Positions 13,987 through 22,320 of a stretch of 34,946 nt of DNA are shown here, in pieces (within the stretch, counting starts at the first letter, position 1; each line of letters begins with the position of its first letter). The stretch comes from Clostridia bacterium (GTDB taxonomy: Bacteria; Bacillota; Clostridia; TANB77; CAG-465). The position numbers were made by a program, and so were the translations under genes. The DNA is taken from the NCBI GenBank assembly GCA_017521005.1, contig JAFXEC010000002.1:1-34946 (forward strand), written 5' to 3'. Under the pieces are notes generated by a model that made no database searches, was not told where the DNA came from, and worked only from the letters and a program-made list of their open reading frames with translations.

Positions 13987-15645
13987 TTATTTTTCATTCA
14001 TATCTTCTATCTTAACTCTATTTTTAATCTTTTGCATTTCCTCTTTAAGACCTACAAGTTTCATCTTGATTTCAAACATTTCTTCTTCAGTTGCTCCATG
14101 TTTTACATCAGATTTAACTACTTTAGATACATCTTCCATATCTAATTTTAAGTATGTAAGCATTTCGTAGATATCTAATCTTAAGTTTGTTTCGCGTACA
14201 TTGTAGCTTGTCTTTTCAAACTTGCTATCTCCTAGATAGTATCTTTCATCTCTTTCAGGAATTACTACATCTATTCCAAACTTAGATTCTATTGCTTCAG
14301 CTAGTATTTTTTGACCTTCATATTCTCCATGTACTAAGAATATTCTTTTTGGTTTCTTTTCTATTTTTTCTATAAAATCTAATATACCTTGTTGGTCTGC
14401 ATGTCCTGAGAATGCGTCTAGCATTCTTATTTCTGCATTAACACCAATTTCTTCACCAAATATTTTAACTCTTGGTTCTCCAGACACTATCTTTCTACCT
14501 AATGTTCCTTCTGCTTGGTATCCTACAAATAATATTGTAGACTCTGGTCTCCATAGATTGTGTTTTAAGTGGTGTTTTACACGACCAGCTTCACACATTC
14601 CACTTGCAGATATTATTATCTTTGGCGTTGGATCTTCGTTTAAAGCTTTAGATTCATCTGCTGATGCAGTAAATCTTAAGTTCTTAAAGCTTATTGGGTT
14701 ATCTCCCATAAGTAAATAACTTAATGCATCTTCGTTATAACAATTAAAGTTATCTTCAAATATTTCTGTAGCATTTTTTGCGAGTGGGCTATCTACAACT
14801 ATTGGTATATTATCTAATCTTTCTATATATTTTTCTGCATCTACATCTTTAGATAAATATTTATTTAATTCAAATAATATTTCTTGTGTTCTACCAACTG
14901 CAAATGATGGTATTACTACATTACCACCTCTATCTATTGTATTTAATATTATTTTAATAAACTCTTCAGATTGTTCCTTTATTGGGCTGTGGAATCTTCC
15001 ACCGTATGTAGATTCTATTACTAGATAATCTGTATCTATTACATTTTCTGGTTCACGTATTATTGGATTTTCTTCATTTCCAAGGTCGCCTGTGAATGTT
15101 AATTTTTCTGTTTTACCATTTTCTGTGATGTATAGTTCAACTATTGCAGATCCTAACATATGTCCGGCATCAAGGAATTTGAAAGTAACATTATCGTTTA
15201 TTTTGTATTCTCTACCATAATCTATTTTCTTTAGAAGCTTACAGCTATCTAATCCATCTTTGGCAGTGTATATTGGTGGTTCTGGTGATTTACCAGCTCT
15301 CATACGTTTTCTATTTACCCATTCTATTTCTTTTTCTTGTATATGTCCACTATCTGGCAACATTACAGAACAAAGATCTGCAGTTGCTGGTGTACAATAT
15401 ACAGGTTTCTTATATCCTGAAACAAATAGTTTTGGTATTCTACCACTATGGTCTATGTGAGCGTGTGTAAGTATAACAAAATCTATATCATCTATATCGA
15501 ACCCAAAATCTTCATAGTTTAATATTTGTTCTGTTAATGTTCCTTGGAACAAGCCACAATCTATAAGGAATTTTGTATCTCCTACTTCTATCATGTGACA
15601 CGAACCAGTTACACCTCTTGCTGCTCCAAAAAATGTTATTTTCAT
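13987..15645 (-). CDS. Beta-CASP metallo-beta-lactamase-fold RNA/DNA-processing protein (552 aa)
   Basis: A predicted zinc-dependent nuclease. The metallo-beta-lactamase domain has the full set of ligands: HAHIDHSG, the histidine in DAGHMLGSA and the aspartate in FTGDLG. The beta-CASP motifs follow: the acidic motif in PIVVDSPLA, ISASGMCEAGRVKHHL, and FLVHGE near the C-terminal ligand, preceded by DAFSGHADQ. This layout (MBL, beta-CASP, RNA-specificity motif) is that of the CPSF-like YsgA/RNase family, not of the RNase J pair. A 90-residue charged helical extension follows residue 460. The SD AGGAGG is strong. It is the last gene of the ftsK operon. Confidence 0.88.
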   Translation of the reverse strand: MKITFFGAARGVTGSCHMIEVGDTKFLIDCGLFQGTLTEQILNYEDFGFDIDDIDFVILTHAHIDHSGRIPKLFVSGYKKPVYCTPATADLCSVMLPDSGHIQEKEIEWVNRKRMRAGKSPEPPIYTAKDGLDSCKLLKKIDYGREYKINDNVTFKFLDAGHMLGSAIVELYITENGKTEKLTFTGDLGNEENPIIREPENVIDTDYLVIESTYGGRFHSPIKEQSEEFIKIILNTIDRGGNVVIPSFAVGRTQEILFELNKYLSKDVDAEKYIERLDNIPIVVDSPLAKNATEIFEDNFNCYNEDALSYLLMGDNPISFKNLRFTASADESKALNEDPTPKIIISASGMCEAGRVKHHLKHNLWRPESTILFVGYQAEGTLGRKIVSGEPRVKIFGEEIGVNAEIRMLDAFSGHADQQGILDFIEKIEKKPKRIFLVHGEYEGQKILAEAIESKFGIDVVIPERDERYYLGDSKFEKTSYNVRETNLRLDIYEMLTYLKLDMEDVSKVVKSDVKHGATEEEMFEIKMKLVGLKEEMQKIKNRVKIEDMNEK

Positions 15646-15660
15646 TAGTTTCCTCCTATA

Positions 15661-16143
15661 CTACCAGTATAATTCTTTTTCGTCTAATTTCTCCCTTACA
15701 TATTTAATTCTAAAATCATCATCAAAGAATCTGTAATATGTACCATTTTCATATTGTGCTAAAGAACCGATATAATCACTCTTAAGTGCATCCTCTTCAG
15801 TTTCTTCCATTCCAAAGAATTTTGTTAATGCTGCATATTTTGTTTTATCTTCAGACATATTTGCACTATCTAATATTTCTTTGAAATACTTTTCAGTTCT
15901 GTCTTCAATAAAACCGTCATCATATTCTCTAGTTACTGGTTCGATTAAAACCATTTTTTCTATTGTTCTTCTGTTATTTATTATATATTCAATACAAGCA
16001 CTATGTAGTACTTTATCTCCTACATTGCACAAACCACCGAAGAATACATTTATATCTTTTCCATCTTCATTCTTTATACGCATTGGTTGCGCTTCTGCTA
16101 ATAAATATGCATCTCTTTTCTTTTGTCTAGTTAATATACTCAT
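15661..16143 (-). CDS. Hypothetical cytosolic protein in the ftsK operon (160 aa)
   Basis: I do not recognise a family. The sequence is soluble and acidic, with aromatic-rich stretches (QYENGTYYRFFDDDFRIKYVREKL) and an N-terminal basic patch. A central segment (GGLCNVGDKVLHSACIEYIINNRRTIEKMVLIEP) may be an alpha/beta core. It ends in LYW. Its ATG overlaps the ftsK stop (TAATG), so it is translationally coupled to ftsK, and the metallo-beta-lactamase gene starts 15 bases after it. Operon position suggests a link to chromosome handling or RNA processing, but that is only context. Confidence 0.72.
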   Translation of the reverse strand: MSILTRQKKRDAYLLAEAQPMRIKNEDGKDINVFFGGLCNVGDKVLHSACIEYIINNRRTIEKMVLIEPVTREYDDGFIEDRTEKYFKEILDSANMSEDKTKYAALTKFFGMEETEEDALKSDYIGSLAQYENGTYYRFFDDDFRIKYVREKLDEKELYW

Positions 16144-18569
16144 TATATACTCTCCTCATTAGTTGGAAGACCAGGAGTCATTTTTAATTCTTCCCATTCT
16201 TCCTTAGATATTAATACTTGACGAGGTTTAGAACCTTCGTATCCAGAAACAATCCCTCTTGCTTCCATTTGATCTATTATTCTTCCTGCTCTTGAATATC
16301 CTATTCTAAATCTTCTTTGTAGCATTGACGCTGACGCTTGACCCATATCTACTACTAAATCTATAGCTTGATCTAAAAGTGCATCTGCGTCATCTTCATC
16401 TTCGCCTTCAGGATCATCCATTCCTTTATTTACTTTGCCTTGTTTTTCTATATGTTCTATTATATCTTCGTTGTATCTAACTTCCGAATTACCTTTAATA
16501 AATGTTACTATGTTTTCTACTTCTGCATCTGAAACAAATGCACCTTGCATTCTTTGTGGTTTCATCTCCCCTGTTGGGAAGTATAACATATCTCCTTTTC
16601 CAAGAAGTGTTTCTGCACCAACTTGGTCAAGTATTGTTCTTGAGTCTACTTGTGAAGATACTGTAAACGCTATTCTTGAAGGTATATTTGCTTTAATTAC
16701 ACCTGTGATAATATCTACAGATGGTCTTTGTGTAGCAACTACAAGGTGCATACCAGCAGCTCTTGCTTTTTGTGCTATTCTACAAATGCTTGCTTCAACA
16801 TCGTTTGCTGCTACCATCATAAGGTCAGCTAACTCGTCTATTATTATTACTATTTGTGGTAATTTCTTACCGTTTTCTTCTCTTTCAATTACCTTGTTGT
16901 ATCCCTTAATATCTCTTACTCCGTATTCTGCAAACTTAGCATATCTTGCTTCCATTTCAGATACTGCCCAGTCTAAAGCACCTGCTGCTTTTTTAGGGTC
17001 TGTTACAACTGGAATTAATAAATGTGGTATTCCATTATATACAGAAAGTTCAACTACTTTAGGGTCTACTAATATTAATTTTACATCACTTGGTTTAGCT
17101 TTATATAATATTGATGTTAAAAGTGCATTTATACATACACTCTTACCAGAACCTGTTGCACCAGCAATAAGTACGTGAGGCATTTTAGCAATATCTCCAA
17201 TTGCTACATCTCCTGCTGTATCTTTACCAAGGGCAAATGTTAATTTAGATTCTGCATTATTAAATTTATCTGATGCTATTACATCTTTAATATATACAGC
17301 TTCTTTAACTTCGTTTGGTATTTCTATACCAACTGTACCTTTACCAGGTATTGGTGCTTCAATACGTATTGCTTTTGCTGCAAGGTTAAGTGCAATATCA
17401 TCTGCTAGGTTTACTATTTTGCTAACCTTAACACCTGGAGCTGGAAGTAGTTCATAACGCACTACTGTTGGTCCACGAGTTATATTTTTAACTTTAGCTT
17501 CAACACCAAAGCTTAATAATGTCTTCTCTAATTTGTCTGCTATCATATCCAGTTGTTTCTTAGTAACAACTTTAAGTGATGGTGCTGGATCTCCAAGTAA
17601 AGATAATGGCGGGAAGTTGTAATCTTCTAAATCATCTTCATGCATTGAGTGGTCAAGTTGAAGAACTTCTTTAACATTCTTTTCTTCGCTTTCTTCTTTT
17701 TGCTTTTTGAAGAATTCATCCTGAAGACCTTTTAACTTCTCTTGTTTTTGTTTTATCTCACTTTCACTTGCAAGATCTAATTTAATTTGTCCATTTTCTT
17801 CCTCTTGTACATTAGCATAATTTCTTACTACGTTTTCTGCACGTTTCAAATCTTCTTTGTGTATTTTTTCTATTTCTTTTTCTCTTTTTATTTTTTCACG
17901 TTCTTTTAATTTTAATTCTTTTCTTTGTATCGCTTCTTCATCTGTAGTAAATACAGTGATGAACATATTAGCTATGAATTCTACTATTGTTATTACTATG
18001 TTATATACAATCGCAAAGAAATCTCTTAAACTTAAGTTTATAAAGAACAATATAAAGAAAAATGTGAATGTTACAAGTATTATTTTAGATATTATAACGC
18101 CACCGCATAAATTAGTAAGCGATGCAACTATACCACCTAAAAGACCAGCATAGTTATTTCCTATTATTGCACCTTTATATGCAAAGTTTACAAACACTCC
18201 TGGATTAGACCAGAAATCATATCTATCTACTGTAAATGCATAAACCGTTGCAGATGCAAGTGCTGTTATTAATACACCTTTTAGAAGTTCTGCTCCTACT
18301 TTTTTCTTTTTACTAGATATTATTGATGCTATTCCAACATACATGCAAGATATAGGTAATAGTATTCTTGCTTCACCAAATAGCCCTGTAAAGAACATAT
18401 TTATATTATCTGCCATGTAGCCTATATTATCAAACTTAAATAAAACTATTAATGCTAAACCTAATACAAAGACAAATCCACCCATAAATTCAGATAAAAA
18501 TGTCTTTTGTGGTTCTTTAGTTGCAGTAGTTTTTTTCTTCTTATTTTTGCTTCCTTTTCTTCTACCCAT
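16143..18569 (-). CDS. ftsK: FtsK/SpoIIIE-family DNA translocase (808 aa)
   Basis: A membrane-anchored motor that pumps double-stranded DNA through a closing septum, either at division (FtsK) or into the forespore (SpoIIIE). Four or five membrane helices occupy about residues 25-185, followed by a charged linker (about 200-310). The alpha/beta motor domain has Walker A GATGSGKS near residue 468 and Walker [14 protein letters not shown] near 573. The C-terminal winged-helix gamma domain, which reads polar DNA motifs, is at about 735-800 ([27 protein letters not shown]). The start has the SD AAGGGGA. Sequence alone does not separate an FtsK role from a SpoIIIE role; the SpoIVB gene in the window shows that spores are likely. 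Confidence 0.95.
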   Translation of the reverse strand: MGRRKGSKNKKKKTTATKEPQKTFLSEFMGGFVFVLGLALIVLFKFDNIGYMADNINMFFTGLFGEARILLPISCMYVGIASIISSKKKKVGAELLKGVLITALASATVYAFTVDRYDFWSNPGVFVNFAYKGAIIGNNYAGLLGGIVASLTNLCGGVIISKIILVTFTFFFILFFINLSLRDFFAIVYNIVITIVEFIANMFITVFTTDEEAIQRKELKLKEREKIKREKEIEKIHKEDLKRAENVVRNYANVQEEENGQIKLDLASESEIKQKQEKLKGLQDEFFKKQKEESEEKNVKEVLQLDHSMHEDDLEDYNFPPLSLLGDPAPSLKVVTKKQLDMIADKLEKTLLSFGVEAKVKNITRGPTVVRYELLPAPGVKVSKIVNLADDIALNLAAKAIRIEAPIPGKGTVGIEIPNEVKEAVYIKDVIASDKFNNAESKLTFALGKDTAGDVAIGDIAKMPHVLIAGATGSGKSVCINALLTSILYKAKPSDVKLILVDPKVVELSVYNGIPHLLIPVVTDPKKAAGALDWAVSEMEARYAKFAEYGVRDIKGYNKVIEREENGKKLPQIVIIIDELADLMMVAANDVEASICRIAQKARAAGMHLVVATQRPSVDIITGVIKANIPSRIAFTVSSQVDSRTILDQVGAETLLGKGDMLYFPTGEMKPQRMQGAFVSDAEVENIVTFIKGNSEVRYNEDIIEHIEKQGKVNKGMDDPEGEDEDDADALLDQAIDLVVDMGQASASMLQRRFRIGYSRAGRIIDQMEARGIVSGYEGSKPRQVLISKEEWEELKMTPGLPTNEESI

Positions 18570-18605
18570 AGTAATCCCCTTTTACACTAATATAATTCTA
18601 TATTA

Positions 18606-18670
18606 TATTAAAAAAAAAAGCAACAAAAGTATTTAGTATTTAAGCATTTTTTACTAATTTACTTTTGCCA
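18606..18670 (-). terminator. Terminator after the coiled-coil gene
   Basis: On the minus strand, GCAAAAGTA near 18665 pairs with TACTTTTGTTGC near 18625, with a further inner stem TTAGTA/TACTAA. A run of ten T (18619-18610) follows. The same T-run lies in the spacer of a possible ftsK promoter (TTGCTT, 17 bp, TAGAAT). Confidence 0.65.
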
Positions 18671-18692
18671 CTTTTATATTCAAATTTATATA

Positions 18693-19130
18693 TTATTTTA
18701 ATTCTTTTCTGTTATCATGAATAACGTTTAATGTTTCTTTTAATATTTCTTCTAATCTTCCAAGTAATGCATCAGCATATTGTCTTGTTCCTTCAGAAAT
18801 TTCACGTGCTACTCTATCTGCAGATTCAATTATTTCTTCTTTTTGTGCTAGAGCTTGTCTTGTTATTTCATGATCATCTACTAAAGAAATTATCTTTGTT
18901 TCTGTTTCTTTAACTATTTGGTCTGCTTCTTTTTGAGCGTCCATTATTATTCTTTGTCTTTCTTCTTTTACCCATTTAGCTTGCTTTAATTCATCAGGTA
19001 ATTTCATACGAATTTCTTCTAAAATTTCACTTAATTCGTCTTTGTCTACAAGAACCTTTGATGATAAAGGAACTTTAGTACCGTTTTCAACTAACTCTTC
19101 TAAATTTTCTAATAATGTAAATATTTCCAT
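18693..19130 (-). CDS. Coiled-coil protein, ATP-synthase-subunit-like (145 aa)
   Basis: An almost wholly helical, charged protein. Residues about 5-20 and 28-45 form a short N-terminal part. A long coiled coil follows (KEERQRIIMDAQKEADQIVKE and on), with alanine- and glutamate-rich heptads. Proteins of this kind directly downstream of rsmD in Clostridia are often labelled ATPase or V-type ATPase subunit-like, without a nucleotide-binding motif; none is seen here. It starts two bases after rsmD, with its SD GGAGGATT inside the rsmD end, so the two genes are coupled. The function is unknown; a DivIVA-like or cell-envelope scaffold is possible. Confidence 0.75.
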   Translation of the reverse strand: MEIFTLLENLEELVENGTKVPLSSKVLVDKDELSEILEEIRMKLPDELKQAKWVKEERQRIIMDAQKEADQIVKETETKIISLVDDHEITRQALAQKEEIIESADRVAREISEGTRQYADALLGRLEEILKETLNVIHDNRKELK

Positions 19131-19132
19131 GT

Positions 19133-19687
19133 TTAATCCTCCAACTCATACAACCTAATAACTACTCTTCCATATGTTCTTTTATCTTTAAGGTTTAGCC
19201 CTTGTATATTTTCTTCAACATCTTTTCTTTTGTCGCTTTCTAATACAATAATTCCCGCCTCATCAAGTATTCCATATTCCAGTATTAGTTTTAATATTTT
19301 TTCTTCACTCTCTATGCCATAAGGTGGATCTAAAAAAATAATATCAAATTTGCTTCCTTCCTCATGTATTTGCTTTAAACATTTTGCATAATCTTTCCCC
19401 GTTATTTTAACACAATTTTCTGTATGTGTCAACGAAACATTGCCAGAAATTAGCCTTAATGCCTTTTTATTTATATCATTCATCCAGGCAAAAGATGCAC
19501 CTCTAGATAGTGCTTCTATTGCAAGATTACCTGTGCCACTAAAAAGATCTAATACTTTAGCATCTTCAAGATATGGCATAAGTATTGAAAACATAGGCTC
19601 TTTTACCCTATCTAATGTTGGTCTTGTACTATCTACATCAAATTCTAATAATTTTCTTCCTCTAAATTTTCCTGCTATTATCCTCAT
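19133..19687 (-). CDS. rsmD: 16S rRNA (guanine(966)-N(2))-methyltransferase (184 aa)
   Basis: RsmD methylates G966 of 16S rRNA using S-adenosylmethionine. It starts with the family signature MRIIAGKFRGRKL and then RPTLDRVKEPMF. The SAM-binding motif is VLDLFSGTGNLAIEALSRGA, and the catalytic motif IV for N2-guanine is DPPY in FDIIFLDPPYG. The length is normal. The SD AGGAGA precedes the ATG, and a -10 TATAAT lies at 19716-19711 (minus). It is the first gene of a two-gene unit with the coiled-coil protein. Confidence 0.95.
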   Translation of the reverse strand: MRIIAGKFRGRKLLEFDVDSTRPTLDRVKEPMFSILMPYLEDAKVLDLFSGTGNLAIEALSRGASFAWMNDINKKALRLISGNVSLTHTENCVKITGKDYAKCLKQIHEEGSKFDIIFLDPPYGIESEEKILKLILEYGILDEAGIIVLESDKRKDVEENIQGLNLKDKRTYGRVVIRLYELED

Positions 19688-19756
19688 ATATTCTCCTAAA
19701 ATGTATAAGTATTATACTATAGTTTGATAGGAAAATAAAGCCAAAAAGAAAATTAA

Positions 19757-19802
19757 TGTAAAAAGACTTTTTCTAAAACAAATTTTATTTTAGAAAAAGT
19801 CT
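19757..19802 (-). terminator. Terminator of pilin-like gene 2
   Basis: A perfect 15-bp stem (19764-19778 with 19788-19802), followed on the minus strand by TTTTTAC. Confidence 0.85.
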
Positions 19803-19818
19803 AAATTTTAGTCAATTA

Positions 19819-21228
19819 TTACTTAATATAAAGAGATGGTCTAAACCCCAATATAGCATCATATGTCGGATTTCCACCATAATTCCAGTCAGTACGTACA
19901 GCAACCCCTTCTGAATAAGCAACCGCGCCACCACGTGCTACATTCCAAGTCTCATTTCCAAAGCCCTCCATGGTTATCTCATATGTATTTCCCGCCATAT
20001 CATATATATTATATACTTTTGTTTTCTTCAAAGCGCCTGTTGATAATAACATCATACTATTTTCCGTTTTCGCATCAGCTGTAGTCCAATTTCTTATTCC
20101 CGTATCATCAACATAATTTAAAAAAGTGGCTTGTTTAGCGTTTATATTCAAATCTTCTATTGTATAAGTAGTAGTTAAAAAATTTCCAAAAGTCAAGTCG
20201 CTGGTTAAATTAATATTACTATCTAATTCCTTCCACCAAGAAAGAGTTCTGTCCCATTGTACTCCATATGTAAGCGTTGATACAACACCATATTTATCGT
20301 TTGTTGTTGTATAAAAACTTCTAGCTATCGACATAGCATTTAAATTACTGCAAGGATATTTTCCCATTGTTATACTAATATCTCCAGTTCCATTATTATT
20401 AGCATCTAATGTATTTCCACCCGCTTCATAACGTGCAATATAAAACCCACCATATTTTTTTACACTTGCATACATAGCTCTAGCTTCTGATATTGTAGTT
20501 GTAGGTACATAAGGTGATTCGCTCATACTATCCACATAACTATCTTGCCCTTCAATTGGCATATTATTTGAATCCAAAACAAGTTCCCAAAAAGCCTCTG
20601 AACCAAGTTCGTTTGATATAAGTGATGTAGTATTTATATAATCAACTCTCTTGAATAATGTTTCAAACTTCTCAATATCTACCGGCACCCATACAAACTG
20701 ATTTCTTGTTTCCAATGATACTTGTTGTCCAGCATCTTTTGTTGTTATTTTAGTAACACCTTCTGATATTTCTTCTTCGGTTAATGCATATATTACTAAA
20801 CCTTCATTCTTTTTATTCTCACCTACATATGGTGACTTTACAAATCCAAATGGTATCGGTACTCCATCAGATGTTATTTCTCTAACACTAGTGTTCCAAT
20901 CTTCTGGCACTACCACTTTTATGGATACTTGAACACCCTCATCTGTCACCGATATATTCCAAGTGTCTTCTGCAATTCCTTGTTCAACTAATTTTGTTAT
21001 TACTTCAGTTTCTAATTCTACTCCTCTTTTCCCATCCATATAAGCATCAGCCCATATCAGCGCAGCTAAATCTTGTACTTGTGACTCGTTTGTTTGTTTT
21101 ACTGCTTCATTTGCTCTATTTATTACACCAGTGTTGCTTAGTGCTATTATTACACTCGCTGCTAATATTATCATTACTATTATTGTAATGACTAAAACTA
21201 TTAAGGATATACCTTGTTTCTTTTGCAT
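19819..21228 (-). CDS. Type IV pilin-like protein 2 with a C-type-lectin/FGE-like domain (469 aa)
   Basis: The N-terminus MQKKQGISLIVLVITIIVMI is a prepilin-type leader, with Val in place of Glu at +5. The following 90 residues match the other two pilin-like proteins (NESQVQDLAALIWADAYMDGKRG). The C-terminal part resembles the formylglycine-generating-enzyme fold, a C-type-lectin variant. It shows NQFVWVPVDIEKF, YGGFYIARYEAGG, VYNIYDMAGNTYEITMEG, VARGGA and LGFRPSLYIK in the usual order. The key catalytic cysteines of FGE enzymes are not obvious, so it is more likely a binding domain than an enzyme. The product should be exported and surface-displayed. A structured leader lies upstream. The SD GGAGG directly follows a terminator-like hairpin. 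Confidence 0.85.
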   Translation of the reverse strand: MQKKQGISLIVLVITIIVMIILAASVIIALSNTGVINRANEAVKQTNESQVQDLAALIWADAYMDGKRGVELETEVITKLVEQGIAEDTWNISVTDEGVQVSIKVVVPEDWNTSVREITSDGVPIPFGFVKSPYVGENKKNEGLVIYALTEEEISEGVTKITTKDAGQQVSLETRNQFVWVPVDIEKFETLFKRVDYINTTSLISNELGSEAFWELVLDSNNMPIEGQDSYVDSMSESPYVPTTTISEARAMYASVKKYGGFYIARYEAGGNTLDANNNGTGDISITMGKYPCSNLNAMSIARSFYTTTNDKYGVVSTLTYGVQWDRTLSWWKELDSNINLTSDLTFGNFLTTTYTIEDLNINAKQATFLNYVDDTGIRNWTTADAKTENSMMLLSTGALKKTKVYNIYDMAGNTYEITMEGFGNETWNVARGGAVAYSEGVAVRTDWNYGGNPTYDAILGFRPSLYIK

Positions 21229-21235
21229 TTTTTAT

Positions 21236-21402
21236 TCCTCCTTTTTGCATGCAAAAAAGCAAAGCAGCACATACCTATTTAGTATGTGTCACTTTGCTAG
21301 TTTCTATTTTAATTTGAGGTACAAAAAACGCTTCTAATGTTTGTTCATTAGAAAGTATTGTGTGTGTGTGTGTGTACAGCCGCAAGGCTTTCAGCGTTTT
21401 TT
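21236..21402 (-). ncRNA. Conserved structured leader of pilin-like gene 2
   Basis: Read on the minus strand: a 10-bp outer stem, AAAAAACGCT (21402-21393) with AGCGTTTTTT (21332-21323), encloses a hairpin AGCC-TTGC-GGCT (21389-21378), a 17-nt AC repeat and a second hairpin, TTCTAATG with CATTAGAA (21353-21332). Downstream a third hairpin at 21297-21259 has an outer stem GCAAAG/CTTTGC, a 3x3 internal loop and an inner stem CACATAC/GTATGTG. TTTTTT, GCATGC and the SD GGAGG follow. A second copy lies at 34801-34946. One compensatory base-pair change between the copies supports RNA structure. I could not match it to a named riboswitch class. Confidence 0.65.
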
Positions 21403-21407
21403 ATCAT
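21348..21407 (-). other. Possible leader peptide ORF (19 aa)
   Basis: The frame MIKNAESLAAVHTHTHNTF starts at 21407, seven bases after a good SD-like GAGGGG (21420-21415). It runs through the AC repeat, giving His-Thr repeats, and stops inside the 5' arm of the second leader hairpin. Its position fits a regulatory uORF. The repeat makes coding potential hard to judge, and the other pilin leader is cut by the window end, so the start cannot be compared. Confidence 0.3.
21359..21375. repeat. GT/AC microsatellite, copy 1
   Basis: Seventeen bases of uninterrupted alternating TG within the pilin leader. Such tracts are prone to length change by slippage. Confidence 0.9.
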
Positions 21408-21431
21408 TTGTTTACCCCTCTTTATGTTTTT

Positions 21432-21460
21432 ATTGTACATCATTTTTTTATTTTTTACAA
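21432..21460 (-). promoter_or_regulatory. Putative promoter of the pilin 2 leader
   Basis: On the minus strand, TTGTAA (21460-21455), a 17-bp spacer and TACAAT (21437-21432). The -35 overlaps the stop codon of the sodC remnant. The predicted start near 21425 gives a leader of about 200 nt. Confidence 0.5.
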
Positions 21461-21927
21461 TACTTTTTCTATAACTCCGCATTCAATTCTTTCACCAGAA
21501 TTTCCTGCCGGATCTGTCATAAGATCATCTTGCATCTTATGTATTATTACTGACCTGTTTAATATATCTTTAGGCGTAAATCTTGCTGTGTAATATAGCA
21601 TAAAAGAATATCCATTATTTGAATATATCATAGGCAGATCTCCACTATGATTTGGATATTTATTATCATCTTTATTATAATGACTACCTGCAGATATGTA
21701 TGGATTCATTTCATTATATATACACTCGCCTATTTCGTGAATATGAACCCCAAAGAATTATTTTCACTATTCGCCGGCAACCCAACTATTTCTAGTTTTA
21801 CTATTGTTCCTGTATTCCAAGGAAAGAATTCTACTTTTCCTCTTAATTCTTTATATTTATTATTTCCTTTTAAACTTGCTTGCGCATAAGGCACACCATT
21901 TGCAAGTGTTAATGCGTTTATTCTCAT
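21455..21927 (-). pseudogene. sodC: Frameshifted Cu/Zn superoxide dismutase (clostridial SodC type)
   Basis: Two overlapping frames together make one Cu/Zn superoxide dismutase. Frame 1 (21927 down) reads to NSLGFIFTK and stops at 21730. The next frame reads VHIHEIGEC and continues to GNSGERIECGVIEKVL. One missing T at about 21746-21748 (GGGTTC instead of GGGTTTC) would restore LGFHIHEIGEC, the copper-ligand motif. Other ligands remain: the His of SAGSHYN, NHSGD (His and Asp) and VIIH. Both cysteines (GEC, IECG) and the active-site Arg (GERIEC) are also present. The bridging-region zinc ligand expected before PNHSGD is Tyr (KYPNH). Its SD GAGGTGG lies in the rplS terminator stem. A sequencing error could also explain the frameshift. 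Confidence 0.85.
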
Positions 21928-21966
21928 AAAAAACCACCTCGGTACATTGTATGTACTGAGGTGGTT
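21928..21966 (-). terminator. Terminator of the ylxM-rplS operon, containing the SD of sodC
   Basis: On the minus strand AACCACCTC and GTACAT (21966-21951) pair with ATGTAC and GAGGTGGTT (21947-21932) around a 3-nt loop, with one mismatch. A T-run to 21928 follows. The descending arm holds GAGGTGG, and the T-run is the spacer to the sodC ATG (21927). Confidence 0.88.
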
Positions 21967-21977
21967 AAATATTTTTA

Positions 21978-22319
21978 TTATACTCTTTCAGCTGGTTTAG
22001 CTGCTTTACCTGTTCTTTCTCTTAGGTAGTATAATTTAGCTCTTCTTACCTTAGAACTTCTTACAACTTCGACTTTATCGATGTTTTTAGAATGTACAGG
22101 GAATGTTCTTTCAACACCTACACCATAAGATATTTTTCTTACTGTGAAAGTTTCGTTAGAACCAGCATTTTGACGTTTGATAACAAATCCTTCAAATACT
22201 TGTATTCTTTCTCTGTTTCCTTCTTTTATTTTAACGTGAACTTTAACTTGATCACCAACTTTGAAGTTAGCTACGTTTTCGTTAATTTGTTCTTGTTCTA
22301 TAGCTTTGATTATATCCAT
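21978..22319 (-). CDS. rplS: Large ribosomal subunit protein bL19 (113 aa)
   Basis: Ribosomal protein bL19, at the 30S-50S interface. Typical sequences are [53 protein letters not shown] and the basic C-terminus [17 protein letters not shown]. The length is normal. It starts one base after the trmD stop and is the last gene of the classic operon, followed by a strong terminator. Confidence 0.98.
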   Translation of the reverse strand: MDIIKAIEQEQINENVANFKVGDQVKVHVKIKEGNRERIQVFEGFVIKRQNAGSNETFTVRKISYGVGVERTFPVHSKNIDKVEVVRSSKVRRAKLYYLRERTGKAAKPAERV

Positions 22320-22320
22320 T

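Noticed and set aside
13987-15645. RNase J
   Set aside because: The motif order fits the CPSF-like/YsgA branch with an RNA-specificity motif better than RNase J, and the C-terminal extension differs.
19819-21228. Diversity-generating retroelement target
   Set aside because: The C-type-lectin-like domain is suggestive, but no reverse transcriptase or template repeat is present in the window.
21323-21402. c-di-GMP riboswitch upstream of pilin-like gene 2
   Set aside because: The context is right, but I cannot find the conserved GEMM core and receptor sequences; the layout with an AC repeat is different.
21348-21407. Histidine-biosynthesis-type attenuator
   Set aside because: The His-Thr run comes from an AC dinucleotide repeat and the downstream gene is a pilin, not a his gene.
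21730-21760. Programmed frameshift in sodC
   Set aside because: There is no obvious slippery heptamer or downstream pseudoknot; a simple one-base deletion or error explains it.
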